From Smallanthus sonchifolius (Eukaryota > Streptophyta > Magnoliopsida > Asterales > Asteraceae): a DNA stretch of 64,000 nt. The stretch's first letter is position 1. Each line of letters begins with the position of its first letter. The notes under the pieces are model-generated. The model saw only the letters and a program-made list of their open reading frames with translations, did not search any database and was not told the origin of the DNA. Shown here piece after piece: positions 10,332 through 24,756 of this stretch. The position numbers and the translations under genes are program-made. Location of the stretch: positions 14,500,001 through 14,564,000 of the forward strand of contig CM042020.1 in the NCBI GenBank assembly GCA_023525975.1. Direction: 5' to 3'.

Positions 10332-12659
10332 TATGTGTAGCACATCTTGATCAATCTCACACATTAGAACCTGAAACATGAATAAAATAAAGTCAACTAA
10401 AAAGTTGGTGAGTATAACACAGGTTTATATAGATAGCATATAGTTTGTAAAACAAATCCATACATATCATGATAAATAAGGCATTTATGGGGAGCAGCTA
10501 TTGTGTAACCATGCACAATCAAACCTTTGTAACTAGCATGCAAAATTGTGTTGTCGGTATCAATCACCCCAATCTTGGTGGGTTTGTCAGACTCAATAGA
10601 TCTATCATTGAAAACCGTCGGCTTGAATAGTTAATGATTGCACATAATCGCATACAAAGGTTAGCACACCTAGCACTCGGGCATAAAGCTCAAATTGCAC
10701 ACATGAATGTAAATAGGATTTGTACTTGTGTTGTTTGTGTAAATGTAAACATGTAATTTGAATAATGTTCATGTTCCACCCCAAAAATGTAAAAGAGTAA
10801 AAGGGGCTATGTATACTCACTTGGTTTGAAGGCGTAGCTAACAAAGATACTAGATAGACTAAAGATCCTTGAAATGCACGAGTTAACCTAAAGTGTAATG
10901 TATATGGTATTAATAGTGTGCACAAGAGTTTAATTCTAAAGTTGCATTTGGACTTGTGTAATAAGGTCATTGATTTGTAATTGGGAGGTATTGAATAAAA
11001 TATATAAAGTTTGAAAGAATATTTTTAGAACATTTTGATTAAGGTTTGAGTTTGAATAATTAAATAAGTAATATAAATAATTATTGTTTATGAAAGTATT
11101 ATAAGTGTTAGATGAAATTAAGTGTAAATAAGTAAATGTCTTTTTTTAAACATAAAGTAAATAAATAATTATTATTTTATTTATTTATTTATAAAATGTA
11201 ACTTAACCTTTTAAATACTTTTTAAATGAAAGGTTTAGCAATAATTGTAAATTTAATTTTTTTTTAAACTTTAAATAACTATTTTTCTATTTATTAGATA
11301 TTTGTTCTTTCTAAATAGGATTAAATGCAATTTTATAAAAATCAGCTATTTTTTTATTTTGTAATTTAATCAGAATATTTATTGTTTAAAAAATATATAA
11401 AATTTATAATTCTGTCAAGAATTTAACTTGCACACGACCGTGCCTGGGGAGGGCACGATCGTGCTCAAACCACGGGCGTGACCATGCTAGCCAGGGCGCG
11501 ACCGTGTTGATCAAACTGAGGCTTAACTAACTAAATCATTAGGCACGACCGTGCCTTGGCCAGGCACGGTCGTGTCTATGATCCTAAGACACGACTGAGA
11601 TTAGCCAAAGGGCATGATTGGGTCTGGACAGGAGGACACGACCGCGCTGATAGTCGGCACGACCGCGTCTCATGAGGCACGACCGCGCTAGATGATTAGC
11701 GCGACCGTGTCTGTTCCAAATCAGGAACGAATTGACTAATTCTTATAATAACATGGTTGGAAATCATAGGGCTTTCACCAATTAGATCATTTCGAGTCTT
11801 TTTGCATAGATTAATTGGACTTAAAAAGTGTCTAGAGTCGGATTCGATTAAATCATTTTTGAATGAAAACTAGATTCGGGTTTAAGATGATTTCCATATT
11901 GTAAGCCCAAATTAACATGGGGCTTTTGATCTAAAGACTAAATCGATAGAGGACAAGGTTTCAATTACCCGAAATAATGGCGAATCGATGGAGTACGTTA
12001 GAGACTTGTTCCGGCATCCTCTGCTGCAATCCCGGCTAAACCAGAGAGTCCAGTAGTTTTATTGAGGATTGAGTAGCGTGAATTTGTTGTTTGATTGAGA
12101 GAATTCGGATCGAAAGGAGGGTATGTGTTTTCTTTGAAATGTTTGAGAGATTTTTGAGTCTAATGGAATTAAACTGAGACGTTTGTTGTAATTGAATATG
12201 TTATTGCTTTCGTTAATGGTAATGAAGTGTAAATCGGTTACGGAACTCAACGATCGGGTGATTAAAACTGTATTTACGTTTCAACTTGTACTCGGCGCGA
12301 CCGTGCCCATTTGAGGCGCGACCGTGCCTAGACACCGTGCGCGATCGTTCCAAAGCTGGTCACGCGACCGTGCCAAAGCACTCGGCGCGACCGTGCCAGA
12401 ACGAGGCGCGACCGTGCCAATTAGGGTTTCTTGTAAATTTTCAACATCAGACCTTGTAACTTTGGTCTTTGACATATTCGTATAAATAGATATTTATGTA
12501 GTGTTTTAGTAGGTTATAACCGTGTAAAATTTGTGGGTAAACATGGAAATATAGTATTTAATTGATGGTACGAATAAAACAAAACAGTGCACTAGAATTT
12601 GGTTTGAAATGCATTACATTGAATTTGAAATACGGATACTAAAAATCAGAAATGTTACA
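10332..12659 (-). repeat. Left (3') LTR of element B, second fragment
   Basis: It continues the LTR interrupted at base 100 and matches the right LTR from about 18152 to 20481. The first five bases, TATGT, are the right copy of A's target duplication. It lacks about 25 bp near 12013 that the right LTR has near 19838. It carries an extra CG-palindrome unit near 12310 that the right LTR lacks. CG-palindrome clusters lie at about 11435-11715 and 12295-12425. Confidence 0.95.
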
Positions 12660-12693
12660 GTCTCCCCATGTTGAGGGAATTTCGTCCCGAAAT

Positions 12694-15600
12694 TTAGTTA
12701 GAGGAAGCTACGGCATCAGTAAAAAGGTGGGGGTATTTGAGTTTCATTTGGTCCTCTCGTTCCCAAGTGAGTTCAGGACCACGCTTAGACTCCCAACAAA
12801 CTTTAACAATAGGAATACGACTTCGCTTGAGTTGCTTGATTTCACGAACCATAATTTCTATCGGTTTCTCAACGAAGTGCATCGTTTCATCAATGTGCAT
12901 GTCATCCTACGATATATGGAGATTCTCATCAGCGAGACATTTCTTCAGATTAGATACATGAAATGTAGGATGCACATTGCCAAGAGATGGAGGTAACTCG
13001 AGTTTGTAAGCCACCTTCCCAATCCTTTCAAGGATTTTGAATGGACCAACATAGCGAGGGGCTAACTTGCCTTTCTTTCCAAAACGGATCACACCCTTCA
13101 ACGGGGACACCTTAAGAAGAACAAGGTCACCGACTTGGAATTCCAAGGGTTTTCGTCGTTTATCGGCATAACTCTTTTGCCGACTTCTCGCTGTTCGGAT
13201 GTTGTCACGGATTTGAATAATCTTGTCGGATGTTTCTTGAATTAGCTCGGGACCGGTGATTTGTGCTTCACCAATCTCGTTCCAACAGATAGGAGAACGA
13301 CACTTGAGACCATAAAGAGCTTCGAATGGAGCCATGTTGATACTTGTGTGGTAGCTATTATTGTAATAGAACTCAATGAGGGATAAATGTGAATCCCAAT
13401 TTCCACCAAAATCGATTACACAAGCTCTAAGCATGTCTTCAAGTGTTTGGATTGTTCGCTCAGTTTGACCATCAGTTTGGGGATGGTAAGCCGTGCTCAA
13501 ATCCAATCGTGTGCCAAGAGCAGTTTGGAGAGATTGTCGAAATCGAGAGGTGAACCGGGCATCTCGGTCGGATATTATGTTCAAGGGAACACCATGACGG
13601 CTCACAATTTCATCGATGTAAATTCGGGCTAGTTTCTCAACCCGATAGTCTTCACGGATAGGCAAGAAATGAGCAGATTTGGTGAGACGATTAATGATTA
13701 CCCAAATTCTATCGCAACCACTCGAGGTGCGAGGGAGTTTGGTAATAAAATCCATGGCTAAGTTCTCCCATTTCCACACGGGAATTTCTGGTTGTTCAAG
13801 TAATCCGTAAGGACGTTGGTGTTCGACTTTGACTTTGGAACACGTTAGACATTTGGCAACATAGTGAGCAATGTCCTTTTTCATACCGGGCCACCAATAT
13901 TGTTGGCGAAGATCTTGGTACATTTTATCCGCACCGGGATGAATAGAATAACGAGTCTTGTGAGCCTCGTTCATGAGAAATGTACGGAGATCATCGCGAT
14001 CGGGAACCCAAATACGATTCAAGTAATAAAGTTAGCCATTGGGTTTTGATTCAAGCAGAAGTTCAACACCACACGACATTTCCTCGTACATGTTACCCTC
14101 GGTGACTGAGACGTGTTGAGCTTCTAAGATGCGGTTTTGAATGTCGGTTTGAATTCGAACACATTGGAGCATGACATGGTTCTTTCGACTCAAAGCGTCG
14201 GCTACAACATTCGCTTTGCCGGGATGGTAACGAATCTCGCAGTCATAGTCGTTAAGGAGTTCAACCCAACGTCGTTGTCTCATATTGAGTTCCTTTTGAT
14301 TGAAGATGTGTTTGAGACTTTTGTGGTCGGTGAACACCACACATTTCGTGCCATAGAGATAATGTCTCCAAATCTTTAATGCAAATACGACCGCACCCAA
14401 CTCGAGATCGTGCGTTGTATAGTTCTTCTCATGAATCTTAAGTTGCCTTGATGCATAAGCGATTACTTTGCCTCGTTGCATGAGGACACAACCGAGACCT
14501 TGGTTAGAAGCATCACAGTAGACAACTAGATCATCATTCCCATCAGGGAGAGTCAAAATGGGAGCATTGCACAACTTTTGCTTAAGGGTTTGGAAAGCCT
14601 CTTCTTGTTTTGGTCCCCATTCATAAGTCTTACCTTTGTGAGTCAAAGCGGTAAGGGGAACCGCAATTTTTGAGAAGTTTGAGATAAAACGACGGTAATA
14701 TCCCGCAAGTCCAAGGAATGAACGAACTTCAGTGGGGGTCTTCGGGGTATTCCAATTCTTAACCGTTTCGATCTTAGCAGGGTTAACATGGATACCCTTG
14801 TCATTGACAATATGACCAAGAAATTGAACTTCTTTTAACCAAAATTCACATTTGGAGAATTTGGCATATAGCTGTTCTTTCTTCAAGAGATCCAAAACCA
14901 ACCTAAGATGTTGCTCATGATCGGCTTTAGTCTTGGAATAGATTAAGATGTCATCGATGAAGACGATCACGAACTTATCAAGGTACGGTTTGCACACACG
15001 ATCCATGAGGTCCATGAAAACTGCGGGTGCATTGGTTAGTCCAAAAGGCATAACCATGAACTCGTAATGACCATACCTTGTTCGAAAGGCAGTCTTTGGA
15101 ATATCGTCTTCTTGCACACGGAGTTGGTGATAACCAGATCTAAGATCAATCTTTGAGAAGCAAGTAGAACCTTGAAATTGATCAAAGAGATCATCAATTC
15201 TAGGCAAAGGATAACGGTTTTTGATAGTAAGCTTGTTGAGTTCGCGGTAGTCAATACACATGCGAAATGATCCATCCTTCTTTTTGACGAATAAGACGGG
15301 TGCACCCCACGATGAATGACTTGGACGGATGAATCCCTTGTTGGAGAGCTCTTGAAGTTGACTTGCAACTTCTTGCATTTCAGAAGGTGCAAGACGGTAT
15401 GGAGCTCTAGCCACGGGGTTAGCTCCGGGCACAAGATCGATGTGAAATTCTACTTGACGAACGGGTGGAAGACCGGATAAGTCTTCGGGGAATACTTCAG
15501 GAAAATCTCGGATAATGGGGATATCTTGAATACTCTTCTTTTTGACATTCTTTTGAATGATATGGGCCAAAAAGGCCACGTACTTCTTTCGTAAGTACTT

Positions 15601-17241
15601 TTGAGCAGTAGTGCATGACATTAGCTTAACCCCTTTACAAGGCTTTTCACCAAAGACTCTTAGTGTTTCTCCCGATGGTAGCGGTATTCAGATGCACTTC
15701 TCAAAACAAATGACTTCGGCATGATGATTTGATAGCCAATCCATGCCTATGATGATATCAAAGCTTCCTAGTGGCATTGGAACAAGGTTGATTGGGAATG
15801 TATGATCATTAAGTTCTAAAGAGCAATCATAGATAATGGATTCAATTGTAAGAGAGTCACCATTTGCTACTTCAACGGTAAATGTTTTCTCTAAAAGGGA
15901 TCGGGTCTTTGCAAGTAAAGGTTCAAAGTTAAGTGACACAAAACTCTTATCGGCACCGGTATCGAATAAAATGGAGGCATATTGACTATTAACAAGAAAT
16001 GTACCATTGACCACATCATTGTTGGCTTGAGCTTCATTGGCGTTTATGTTGAAAGCACGCCCACGAGCTCCACCTTGTCTAGCATTGACTAACTTTGGGC
16101 ATTGATCACGGAAATGGTTCGGGTTGCCACACTCATAACATGCCCGCCCATTTGCAATAGCTGGTACACCTTGATTAGCCACTTGGGTGTTGGTTTGGTT
16201 TGGTAGGTTGACTTGGCCAGCAAGAGCTTTGGCCCTACAAACATTAACTGTATGGCCATATTTTCCACAATAAGTACAAAGGCGACATGGGATGCCTTGG
16301 GGATGATGGTAGTTTCAGATGGCACAAAGTGGGTAGATTCCAACATATGGCTTTTTGGCCGGTGCTTGAACCATAGGTGCAGCTTGGTTAACTGGAATAG
16401 CAGGAGTGACCACAGCATAGTTTCTAGTCTTCCTTTTCCTATTATTGCGGGAGGGTTCAGTTGTGGTTTCTTTGTTGTGGGTAGGAGGGGTTATAGTGTC
16501 AGCAACTTTCTTGGTGCCCTTTTTAGTAAGAGTCCCCGCCTTCACATGATTATCGGTTAAGGTAGCGGACAAATGGATGGCATCTTCAAGTGTTGCGGGA
16601 TTCCTTCCTAGGACAGTATCTTGAATTTGCCTAGGTAGTCCCCCAATATACTTTTCAATGCAGCGGGACAGAGGAGTGACCATATGGGGCACAAGAAGAC
16701 TCAACTCATGGAACCGAGTTGTATATGCCAAGCTTTCACCACTATCTTGGGCAAGATCCCAAAATTCGGCTTCAAGTTTCTTTACTTCATTTCGAGGACA
16801 GAATTCCTCAGTCATTAGCCTTTTAACCTCATCCCAAGGTAAGGCCATTGCCACATCCACACCTCGATTTCTCTTCTCCCCATTCCACCACGTGAGTGCC
16901 CGTTTTTTTAGGACACTTGTGGCATGACGAACACGAAGGTTGTCGGGGCAGTCACTGTTGAGAAAGGTATTCTCAATGCTTTCGAACCATTGAAGGAGTC
17001 TGGTAGCTCCTTCGGTACCATAGAACTTGAGGGGATTACATGAGTTGAAATGCTTGAAGGTGCATAGAGATGGGTTGTTACCACCATTTCCACCATTACC
17101 AGCATTAACACTATTACTACCATTTCCACCATTGTTGCCATTGGTGGCACTATTAGCTTGAGTGAGTTGTGTCACGAGTTGTGCAGGAATAGCAGCAATG
17201 TCGGTATTGGTGTTGGCCGCGGGAGCACGACGAGGAGGCAT
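12694..17241 (-). pseudogene. Broken gag-pol of element B
   Basis: The whole gag-pol of A can be followed in one frame with no frameshift, from the ATG at 17241 to a stop at 12694. Four nonsense codons break it: 16312-16314 in the Cys-rich region (a Cys codon), 15685-15687 after the protease (Arg to TGA), 14029-14031 between RNase H and integrase (a Leu codon), and 12904-12906 before the chromodomain. Zinc knuckles, LFDTGADKSF, FIDDILIY, the DD35E integrase region and the chromodomain can all be recognised between the breaks. The element cannot make a full polyprotein but keeps its cis sequences, so it could only move with proteins supplied by a relative such as A. Confidence 0.94.
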
Positions 17242-17448
17242 TCTACAGATTTTCACAAGACAAGAAAAAAAGATGTAAGAACTTATGAGAATTGTTTGGA
17301 TTTAATAGAGCAAAATAAATAGATAATCATAGTTTGGATTGTACTCAAATAGTGATATAATCACTCGAATACTATGACACATTAAGGTTAATTAACTTAT
17401 ATAATTTTCAAGAAGACATGCTTTAGCCTATAAGTAAACACTCATCTC

Positions 17449-17511
17449 GGGAATTCCCAGGAAAGCACACGGGTCCCTCGGTTGATTGGGATTTATGCGA
17501 AATGCTTTCCT
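17449..17511 (-). promoter_or_regulatory. Conserved leader hairpin plus palindrome (element B)
   Basis: Same block as in A. The arms at 17502-17511 and 17459-17468 pair with one G:U in the RNA sense, and the adjoining palindrome GGGAATTCCC (17449-17458) is perfect. The rest of the leader, 17242-17944, is AT-rich and noncoding. Confidence 0.7.
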
Positions 17512-17944
17512 AGACAGAAAACCCAAAATACAGGTGTCACTCTTCCAGATTGCACGTGTCCTCAAATAATTAACAAAGCTTAAAAACCATAACGAGGAAT
17601 TAAAGAAATTTTATAGATCTAGCTTCATGAAGTTTCCACATGCTTAGAAAGATAAAGATAGAGAAGAAGATAAGAATATTATGAGGTTTTAGGATATAGG
17701 AAAAGATATTGTTTATTTAATTTAATATTTAAGTAGATACTAATAAGTTATGGGTATTTAACAATTAAGTCATCAAATAAAATAATAACTAATTATAGTA
17801 AGCATGTAGCACATAGCATGTAACACATAACATATAAAATATAGCATGTAGCATATAACATGTAATCATGAAACATAGCATAAGTAGGTGTCCTAAAGTT
17901 ATAGTCTAGGTCAAGGTGTCTAATAACCTAATTCCCTATAACCT

Positions 17945-17957
17945 GGCTCTGATACCA
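17945..17957 (-). promoter_or_regulatory. Primer-binding site of element B
   Basis: Minus-strand TGGTATCAGAGCC three bases from the LTR at 17961; initiator tRNA-Met type. Confidence 0.92.
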
Positions 17958-17960
17958 ATC

Positions 17961-20481
17961 TGTCACACCCCAACCGATGGCGGAATCATCGGGGCGGGAC
18001 ATGTAGACTGTTCATAAGCACAAGGTTGACTAGATTGAATATATTAAACGTCAAATTTCATTGCAAGTAATCCAAACACAACCAAATCCAAGATAGAAAC
18101 TAAAATTGAAATACATAGAGTTCTTTTATTTAATTTAACTAAGTCCAAGCCTATGTGTAGCACATCTTGATCAATCTCACACATTAGAACCTGAAACATG
18201 AATAAAATAAAGTCAACTAAAAAGTTGGTGAGTATAACACAGGTTTATATAGATAGCATATAGTTTGTAAAACAAATCCATACATATCATGATAAATAAG
18301 GCAATTATGGGGAGCAACTGTTGTGTAACCATGCACAATCAAACCTTTGTAACTAGCATGCAAAATTGTATTGTCGGTATCAATCACCCCAATCTGGGTG
18401 GGTTTGTCAGACTCAATAGATCTATCATTGAAAACCGTCGGCTTGAATAGTTAATGATTGCACATAATCGCATACAAAGGTTAGCACACCTAGCACACGG
18501 GCATAAAGCTCAAATTGCACACATGAATGTAAATAGGATTTGTACTTGTGTTGTTTGTGTAAATGTAAACATGTAGTTTGAATAATGTTCATGTTCCACC
18601 CCAAAAATGTAAAAGAGTAAAAGGGGCTATGTATACTCACTTGGTTTGAAGGCGTAGCTAACAAAGATACTAGATAGACTAAAGATCCTTGAAATGCATG
18701 AGTTAACCTAAAGTGTAATGTATATGGTATTAATAGTGTGCACAAGAGTTTAATTCTAAAGTTGCATTTGCACTTGTGTAATAAGGTCATTGATTTGTAA
18801 TTGGGAGGTATTGAATAAAATATATGAAGTTTGAAAGAATATTTTTAGAACATTTTGATTAAGGTTTGAGTTTGAATAATTAAATAAGTAATATAAATAA
18901 TTATTGTTTATGAAAGTATTGTAAGTGTTAGATGAAATTAAGTGTAAATAAGTAAATGTCTTTGTTTAAACATAAAGTAAATAAATAATCATTATTTTAT
19001 TTATTTATTTATAAAATGTAACTTAACCATTTAAATACTTTTTAAATGAAAGGTCTAGCAATAATTGTAAATTTAATTTTTTTTTTAAACTTTAAATAAC
19101 TATTTTTCTATTTATTAGATATTTGTTCTTTCTAAATAGGATTAAATGGAATTTTATAAAAATCAGCTATTTTTTTATTTTGTAATTTAATCAGAATATT
19201 TATTGTTTGAAAAATATATAAAATTTATAATCCTGCCAAGAATTTAACTTGCACACGACCGTGCCTGGGGAGGGCACGATCGTGCTCAAACCACGGGCGC
19301 GACCATGCTAGCCAGGGCGCGACCGTGTTGATCAAACTGAGGCTTAACTAATTAAATCATTAGGCACGACCGTGCCTTGGCCAGGCATGATCGTGTCTAT
19401 GATCCTAAGACACGACTGAGATTAGCCAAAGGGCATGATTGGGTCTGGACAGGAGGACACGACCGCGCTGATAGTCGGCACGACCGCGTATCATGAGGCA
19501 CGACCGCGCTAGATGATTAGCGCGACCGTGTCTGTTCCAAATCCGGAACGAATTGACTAATTCTTATAATAACATGGTTGGAAATCATGGGGCTTTCACC
19601 CATTAGATCATTTCGAGTCTTTTTGCATAGATTAATTGGACTTAAAAAGTGTCTAGAGTCGGATTCGATTAAATCATTTTTGAATGAAAACTAGATTCGG
19701 GTTTAAGATGATTTCCATATTGTAAGCCCAAATTAACATGGGGCTTTTGATCTAAATACTAAATCGATAGAGGACAAGGTTTCAATTACCCGAAATAATG
19801 GCAAATCGATGGAGTACGGTAGAGACTTGTTCCGGTGACGTCGTGAACGGCTTCCGGCGTCCTCTGCTGCAATCCCGGCTAAACCAGAGAGTCCAGTAGT
19901 TTTAGTGAGGATTGAGTAACGTGAATTTGTTGTTTGATTGAGAGAATTCGGATCGAAAGGAGGGTTTGTGTTTTCTTTGAAATGTTTGAGAGATTTTTGA
20001 GTCTAATGGAATTAAACTGAGATGTTTGTTGTAATTGAATATATTATTGCTTTCGTTAATGGTAATGAAGTGTAAATCGGTTACGGAACTCAACGATCGG
20101 GTGATTAAAACTGTATTTACGTTTTAACTGGTACTCGGCGCGACCGTGCCTAGACACCGGGCGCGATCGTTCCAAAGCTGGTCACACGACCGTGCCAAAG
20201 CACTCGGCGCAACCGTGCCAGAACAAGGCGCGACCGTGCCTATTAGGGTTTCTTGTAAATTTTCAACATCAGACCTTGTAACTTTGGTCTTTGACATATT
20301 CGTATAAATAGATATTTATGTAGTGTTTTAGTAGGTCATAACCTTGTAAAATTTGTGGGTTAACATGGAAATATAGTATTTAATTGATGGTACGAATAGA
20401 ACAAAACATTGCACTAGAATTTGGTTTGAAATGCATTATATTGAATTTGAAATACGGATACTAAAAATCAGAAATGTTACA
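17961..20481 (-). repeat. Right (5') LTR of element B
   Basis: 2521 bp, TGTCACACCCC to GTTACA in plus-strand reading. CG-palindrome clusters lie at about 19250-19535 and 20140-20245. The splice-like module lies at 18640-18191 (minus). It ends exactly where the coding sequence of element C begins. Confidence 0.95.
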
Positions 20482-23331
20482 GTTAACCTCGTGAATCTTT
20501 AGTTGTCGTGAGGCGTAGGCAATTACCTTTTCTCGTTGCATAAGTACGCAACCTAAACCCTGACCCGAAGCGTCAGAGTAGACTACTAAGTCTTCATTTT
20601 CCTCAGGTAGTGCCAAGACTGGAGCTTGGGTTAATCGTGCCTTAAGTTCCTCAAACGCGTTGTTTTGGGTTGGACCCCATTCATATTTCACTTCCTTTCG
20701 TGTCAACTTAGTTAGTGGTAAGGCTATTCTTGAAAAATTTCGAATGAACCTTCGATAGTAGCCTGCCAATCCCAGAAAGCTTCGTATCTCTGTTGGTGTC
20801 TTTGGGATGTTCCATTCCTTTACTGTCTCGATCTTTGCAGGATCCACCATAATGCCGTTTGGGTTTATTACATGACCTAGGAATTGGACTTCCCTAAGCC
20901 AGAACGCGCATTTGGAGAATTTTTCGTACAACTTTTCCTCCTTTAGCACCTCCAGAACCTCTCTTAGGTGACAGTGGTGATCACCCTCGCTTTTTGAATA
21001 TACCAGTATGTCGTCTATAAAAACTATCACCGATCGATCCAACATTGGTCGACATACTCTATTCATCAAATCCATGAACGTTGCTGGCGCGTTAGTCAAT
21101 CCGAAGGACATCACGAGAAACTCATAATGGCCATAACGCGTGCGAAACGCGGTTTTTGGTACGTCTTCCTCTCTTACTTTCAATTGATGGTAACCCGACC
21201 TAAGATCGATCTTTGAGTACCAACTCGCACCTTGCAGTTGATCAAAAAGGTCATCTATTCTAGGCAGTGGGTATTTGTTCTTTACTGTCCTCTTGTTCAG
21301 TTCACGGTAGTCAATGCACATGCGCATGCTGCCGTCTTTCTTCTTTATGAATAGTACCGGAGCGCCCCATGGTGAAATGCTCGGTCTAATAAATCCTTTT
21401 TCTGTTAATTCCTGTAGTTGAGACATCAATTCTTTCATTTCTGACGGAGCCAATCAGTGGGGGGCTTTGGCAACAGGCTCAGCTCCTGGCAGTAAGTCAA
21501 TCTGAAATTCTATTTCCCGATCGGGTGGCAACCCAGGTAGCTCCTCTAGAAACACTTCTGGAAAGTTGCACACCACAGGTACATTCTTGAGTGCTTTCGT
21601 TTTCATTCTATCGTCAATAACATACGCCAGATAAGCTTCGCAACCGCGCCTCATGTAACTTTCGGCCTTGATCATCGAAATGACGTTTGGCATTGTGCAA
21701 TTCCAATCCCCATAAACCGTCATTGGACTTCCGCTAGGAGCTTTGAGGTGTATCCTCTTACGTTTACATACGATTTGAGCTTCGTTGGCAGCTAACCAAT
21801 CCATACCCAGTATTACATCGAATCCTCCTAAGGTGAGAAGGAATAATCTAGAGGGGAACTTATGGCCCTCTATTTCTATGATACAATCATCGGTTACTTG
21901 GAATACTACCGAATTTTTAACAACGACAGTTTGTACGCTAAAGGCTTTTACTATGGTGTTGACAGTGCAATCTAGTTTTTGGCTAAAGGCATTTGATATA
22001 AAACTTTTACTAGCACCAGAGTCAAATAAGATAGCAGCATGTTTATCATTTACTAGAAACGTACCTGATACAACATCAGGGTTTCCCCTTGCTTCCTCCT
22101 CAGTCAGGGCATAGGCTCGAGTCCTCGCCTTTGGTTGTTCCCTTGCAGCTTCCTTTTCCTTTCCTGAACTGGACTGTCCAGTTTTCTAGCAATCTCTAGT
22201 CAGGTGTCCATATTTTCCACAACTCTGGCACTTGACATCCTTTAAACACTCTCGGGAGAAGTGCCCCGGCTTCCCGCACTTATAACACATGGTGGTGCCG
22301 ATTCGGCACTCGCCAAGATGGCGCTTTCCACACTTCTTGCAAGTTTCATATTCATCTGACCTTGGTTTCTTAATTTCAGCTGCTGCATTCCCTTTCCCTG
22401 TGCCCCTAGACGGGTTCTCCCACTTTCTCTTTTGTGTCTCAGGTGCCGGGTCCTCATTGGCGTAGTCGTCGTAGACGATTCCGCTCAGATTCACTACCGA
22501 CTCGAAAGTCGAGGGTAGGTTAGTTTTGACATGGACACGGACCCTTTGAGGCAAACCCTTGACATAGTACTTAATCAGACGGTCTTCAGTCTCCACTAAG
22601 TGTGGTACCAGTTGGGCCAACTCATTGAATCTCGAAGTATACTGGCGATGAGTTTTGTTGCCAGCCTTGAAGTTCAGGAACTCGTTCTCCACATGATCAA
22701 TCTCGTTCTGTGGGCAGAACTTTTGGATTATCAGCTTCTTCAAGTCTTCCCATGTCATTTTGTTGATAGCATTGGGTGACTTAGTTCTTTGAACATTCCT
22801 CCACCAACTTAGTGCTTCGTTGGTGAAAGAATGAGCAACGTACTTAACAGCTTGGTCGGGTCGACACTCGCTGATGTTGATGACAGCGTTCATCCTCTCG
22901 ATCCACTCGAGGGTGGCCACCGAGTCCTTATTCCCATCAAATTTGGGTGGGTCTCCATCCTTGAAACCTTTATAGGTACACCCCCGGTTACTTGATCCCA
23001 CCTTTATTTCATCCCCATCGCTGTCATATACCTTTTCCTCATTGTTCCCTTCATCATCTTCCTTGATTTTCTTTAATGCCTCCGTTAGTAGGTCAGGCAA
23101 TACATTCTTCAAAGTGAGCACGACCTCACGGGAAATAGCATCTATGACCTCGGGTTCCAACTGTAGAGACCCTTGATGGTCGCCCCCGGTTGGAGTGACA
23201 TTAGTTTGGTGCACGCTCTCTGTGCTTTCCGTGTGCACATCCTCTTCTTCTTGATGTCTTGCATTCAGTGGAGGCCTACGGACTCGGCCCGTGCGACCGC
23301 CTCGGCGTCCTGTTCTCCCTCCACCTGCCAT
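20482..23331 (-). pseudogene. Broken, truncated gag-pol of element C
   Basis: The ATG at 23331 opens a gag of about 381 residues: Arg/Gly-rich N-terminus (GGGRTGRRGGRTGR), a retrotransposon gag core near 140-290 (SWWRNVQR), and three Cys-rich knuckles at its end. A stop at 22183-22185 follows the last knuckle. The frame continues through a protease with LFDSGASKSF to a second stop at 21451-21453 (Arg to TGA), then reverse transcriptase with FIDDILVY and the start of RNase H. It ends at the B insertion, in the peptide corresponding to LKIHEVNYPTHD of element D. No frameshift is seen. The decay is modest, so C was probably functional not long before B landed. Confidence 0.92.
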
Positions 23332-23671
23332 TGTCTTTAGATTTCCTGATAGTCATAAAGGGTATACATCAATGTCATTCTCTCAGATCATAGTCTTAGA
23401 ACAGTACGAACAAGGTAAATTTTTAATTACAGTGACCGGTTTGTGATTAGAAATTTACATTGCTTTTCGGGTTCCAAACTCTTCAAATTGGTCGTGACAT
23501 TGACATCTATTGGTTCTAGGTTAGAGTATCTATTCTTATCCAAGTGTATTAACCTTAGTACTTACTTACCTTGCTGGCGTTGGCGTTGGCTACCCAGACT
23601 GACATATGTGCGTTGGTCCCATAATCAGCTTGATCCAGACATTTAGGGATGTCTGAATCTCTCAAACTATT

Positions 23672-23683
23672 GCTCTGATACCA
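23672..23683 (-). promoter_or_regulatory. Primer-binding site of element C
   Basis: Minus-strand TGGTATCAGAGC three bases after the LTR. The stretch 23332-23671 between it and gag is noncoding leader with nothing else recognised. Confidence 0.9.
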
Positions 23684-23907
23684 ACTTGAAAGGCCCCAAA
23701 CCCGGGAGGCCTCACTTGTTGGATTTACTCATAAACATAATCATTAATTACTGAACTTTTAATTAAAAGCATTCAAACATTAGAGTACATATCAGTGAAA
23801 GTCTTAACATTTAAAACATTAACCATTGTTTAACAAAAGCATAAATCAGGATGTCAGTCTCTAGCCGGGCAGCCTTCACGCCTTCGCACGACCCTTTTCT
23901 TTGTTAC

Positions 23908-24756
23908 CTGAAATGTATACTAAAAGTCAGCTAACGCTGGTGAGTTCTAGTTTAGAAAGATTAGACATAAACAATATTTCTTTAAAAGTATACATTAGTG
24001 TATATATAAAGAACATAAATACGTATTCTTAACTTTTACTTTTCTTTCATCATTCTTGAGTGACTACATTTACATGCATTCACCTTTACATTCCTTAACA
24101 TTCATTTGGTCATACACATAAGGGTGATCAACCCGTCTTTTACTACGTATGTCACAAAGACATACGCCATCAAGCTACCATCGTAACCCTTTGACTCGTC
24201 CGGTCCTAGAAACCGTCCGCCTTAAAACCGTCCGGCCAACCTTCGGCCGTCCGTCATAAACCATCCTACCGTCGTAGTCCATCCTTTTCGCCCGTCTACC
24301 CGAAGGTATCCGTTTCCCACGTGCTACCATGTTTGCAACCGTTCTACATATGATTTGGCATTTGCTTCGACCGTCCATTAATGCCCCTTTTTATTTCCTT
24401 GCTGATGAAGGAACGTTTTTGTCCCGGTTGCAAGATAATCACGTGGTCGTCCGTCTACCATAGTAGCCGTTAGCACCGAAGCGTCCATAACATTCACGTA
24501 TATTCATAACATGCAGTACATATTATATAAAGCAAGATTTTGTTCATTCATATTTTGTCATTCTTTCATTCATACTTTGTAAACATACGTTTCATTCTTT
24601 GTTCATGATTCATTTTCATATTTACATACATAAATATATATATTTGTATATCACGTATGATCACGTTGGCATTCATAACATTTAATGTATACACTTCAGC
24701 CCCAAAACATTTAAACTGATTTGCATATAACATAGAAAGGGGCACATAGAACTCAC
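23908..24756 (-). promoter_or_regulatory. Splice-site-like module in the element C LTR (candidate leader intron)
   Basis: Sense ATCAG/GTGAGTTCT (GTGAGT at 24756-24751) is a near-consensus plant donor. It is followed by GCCCC, TTTTGGGGCTGAAG and, at 23908, an acceptor-like ATTTCAG/GTAAC. The D LTR shows the same pair. Confidence 0.45.

Larger units (their letters stand above)
1..20481 (-). mobile_element. Element B, Ty3/gypsy chromovirus-type LTR retrotransposon, left end outside window, split by element A
   Basis: Element B reads on the minus strand. Its right (5') LTR is 17961-20481 and its left (3') LTR is 1-100 plus 10337-12659, so about 96 bp of the left LTR lie before the window (base 1 aligns with base 18057). 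The internal region 12660-17960 carries a broken gag-pol frame. Element A sits inside the left LTR. B itself is inserted in the RNase H region of element C: C's coding sequence stops abruptly at 20482. B's own target duplication cannot be tested because its left end is missing. Its two LTRs differ much more than those of A (many substitutions, plus 21-25 bp indels), which fits B being the older insertion. Confidence 0.93.
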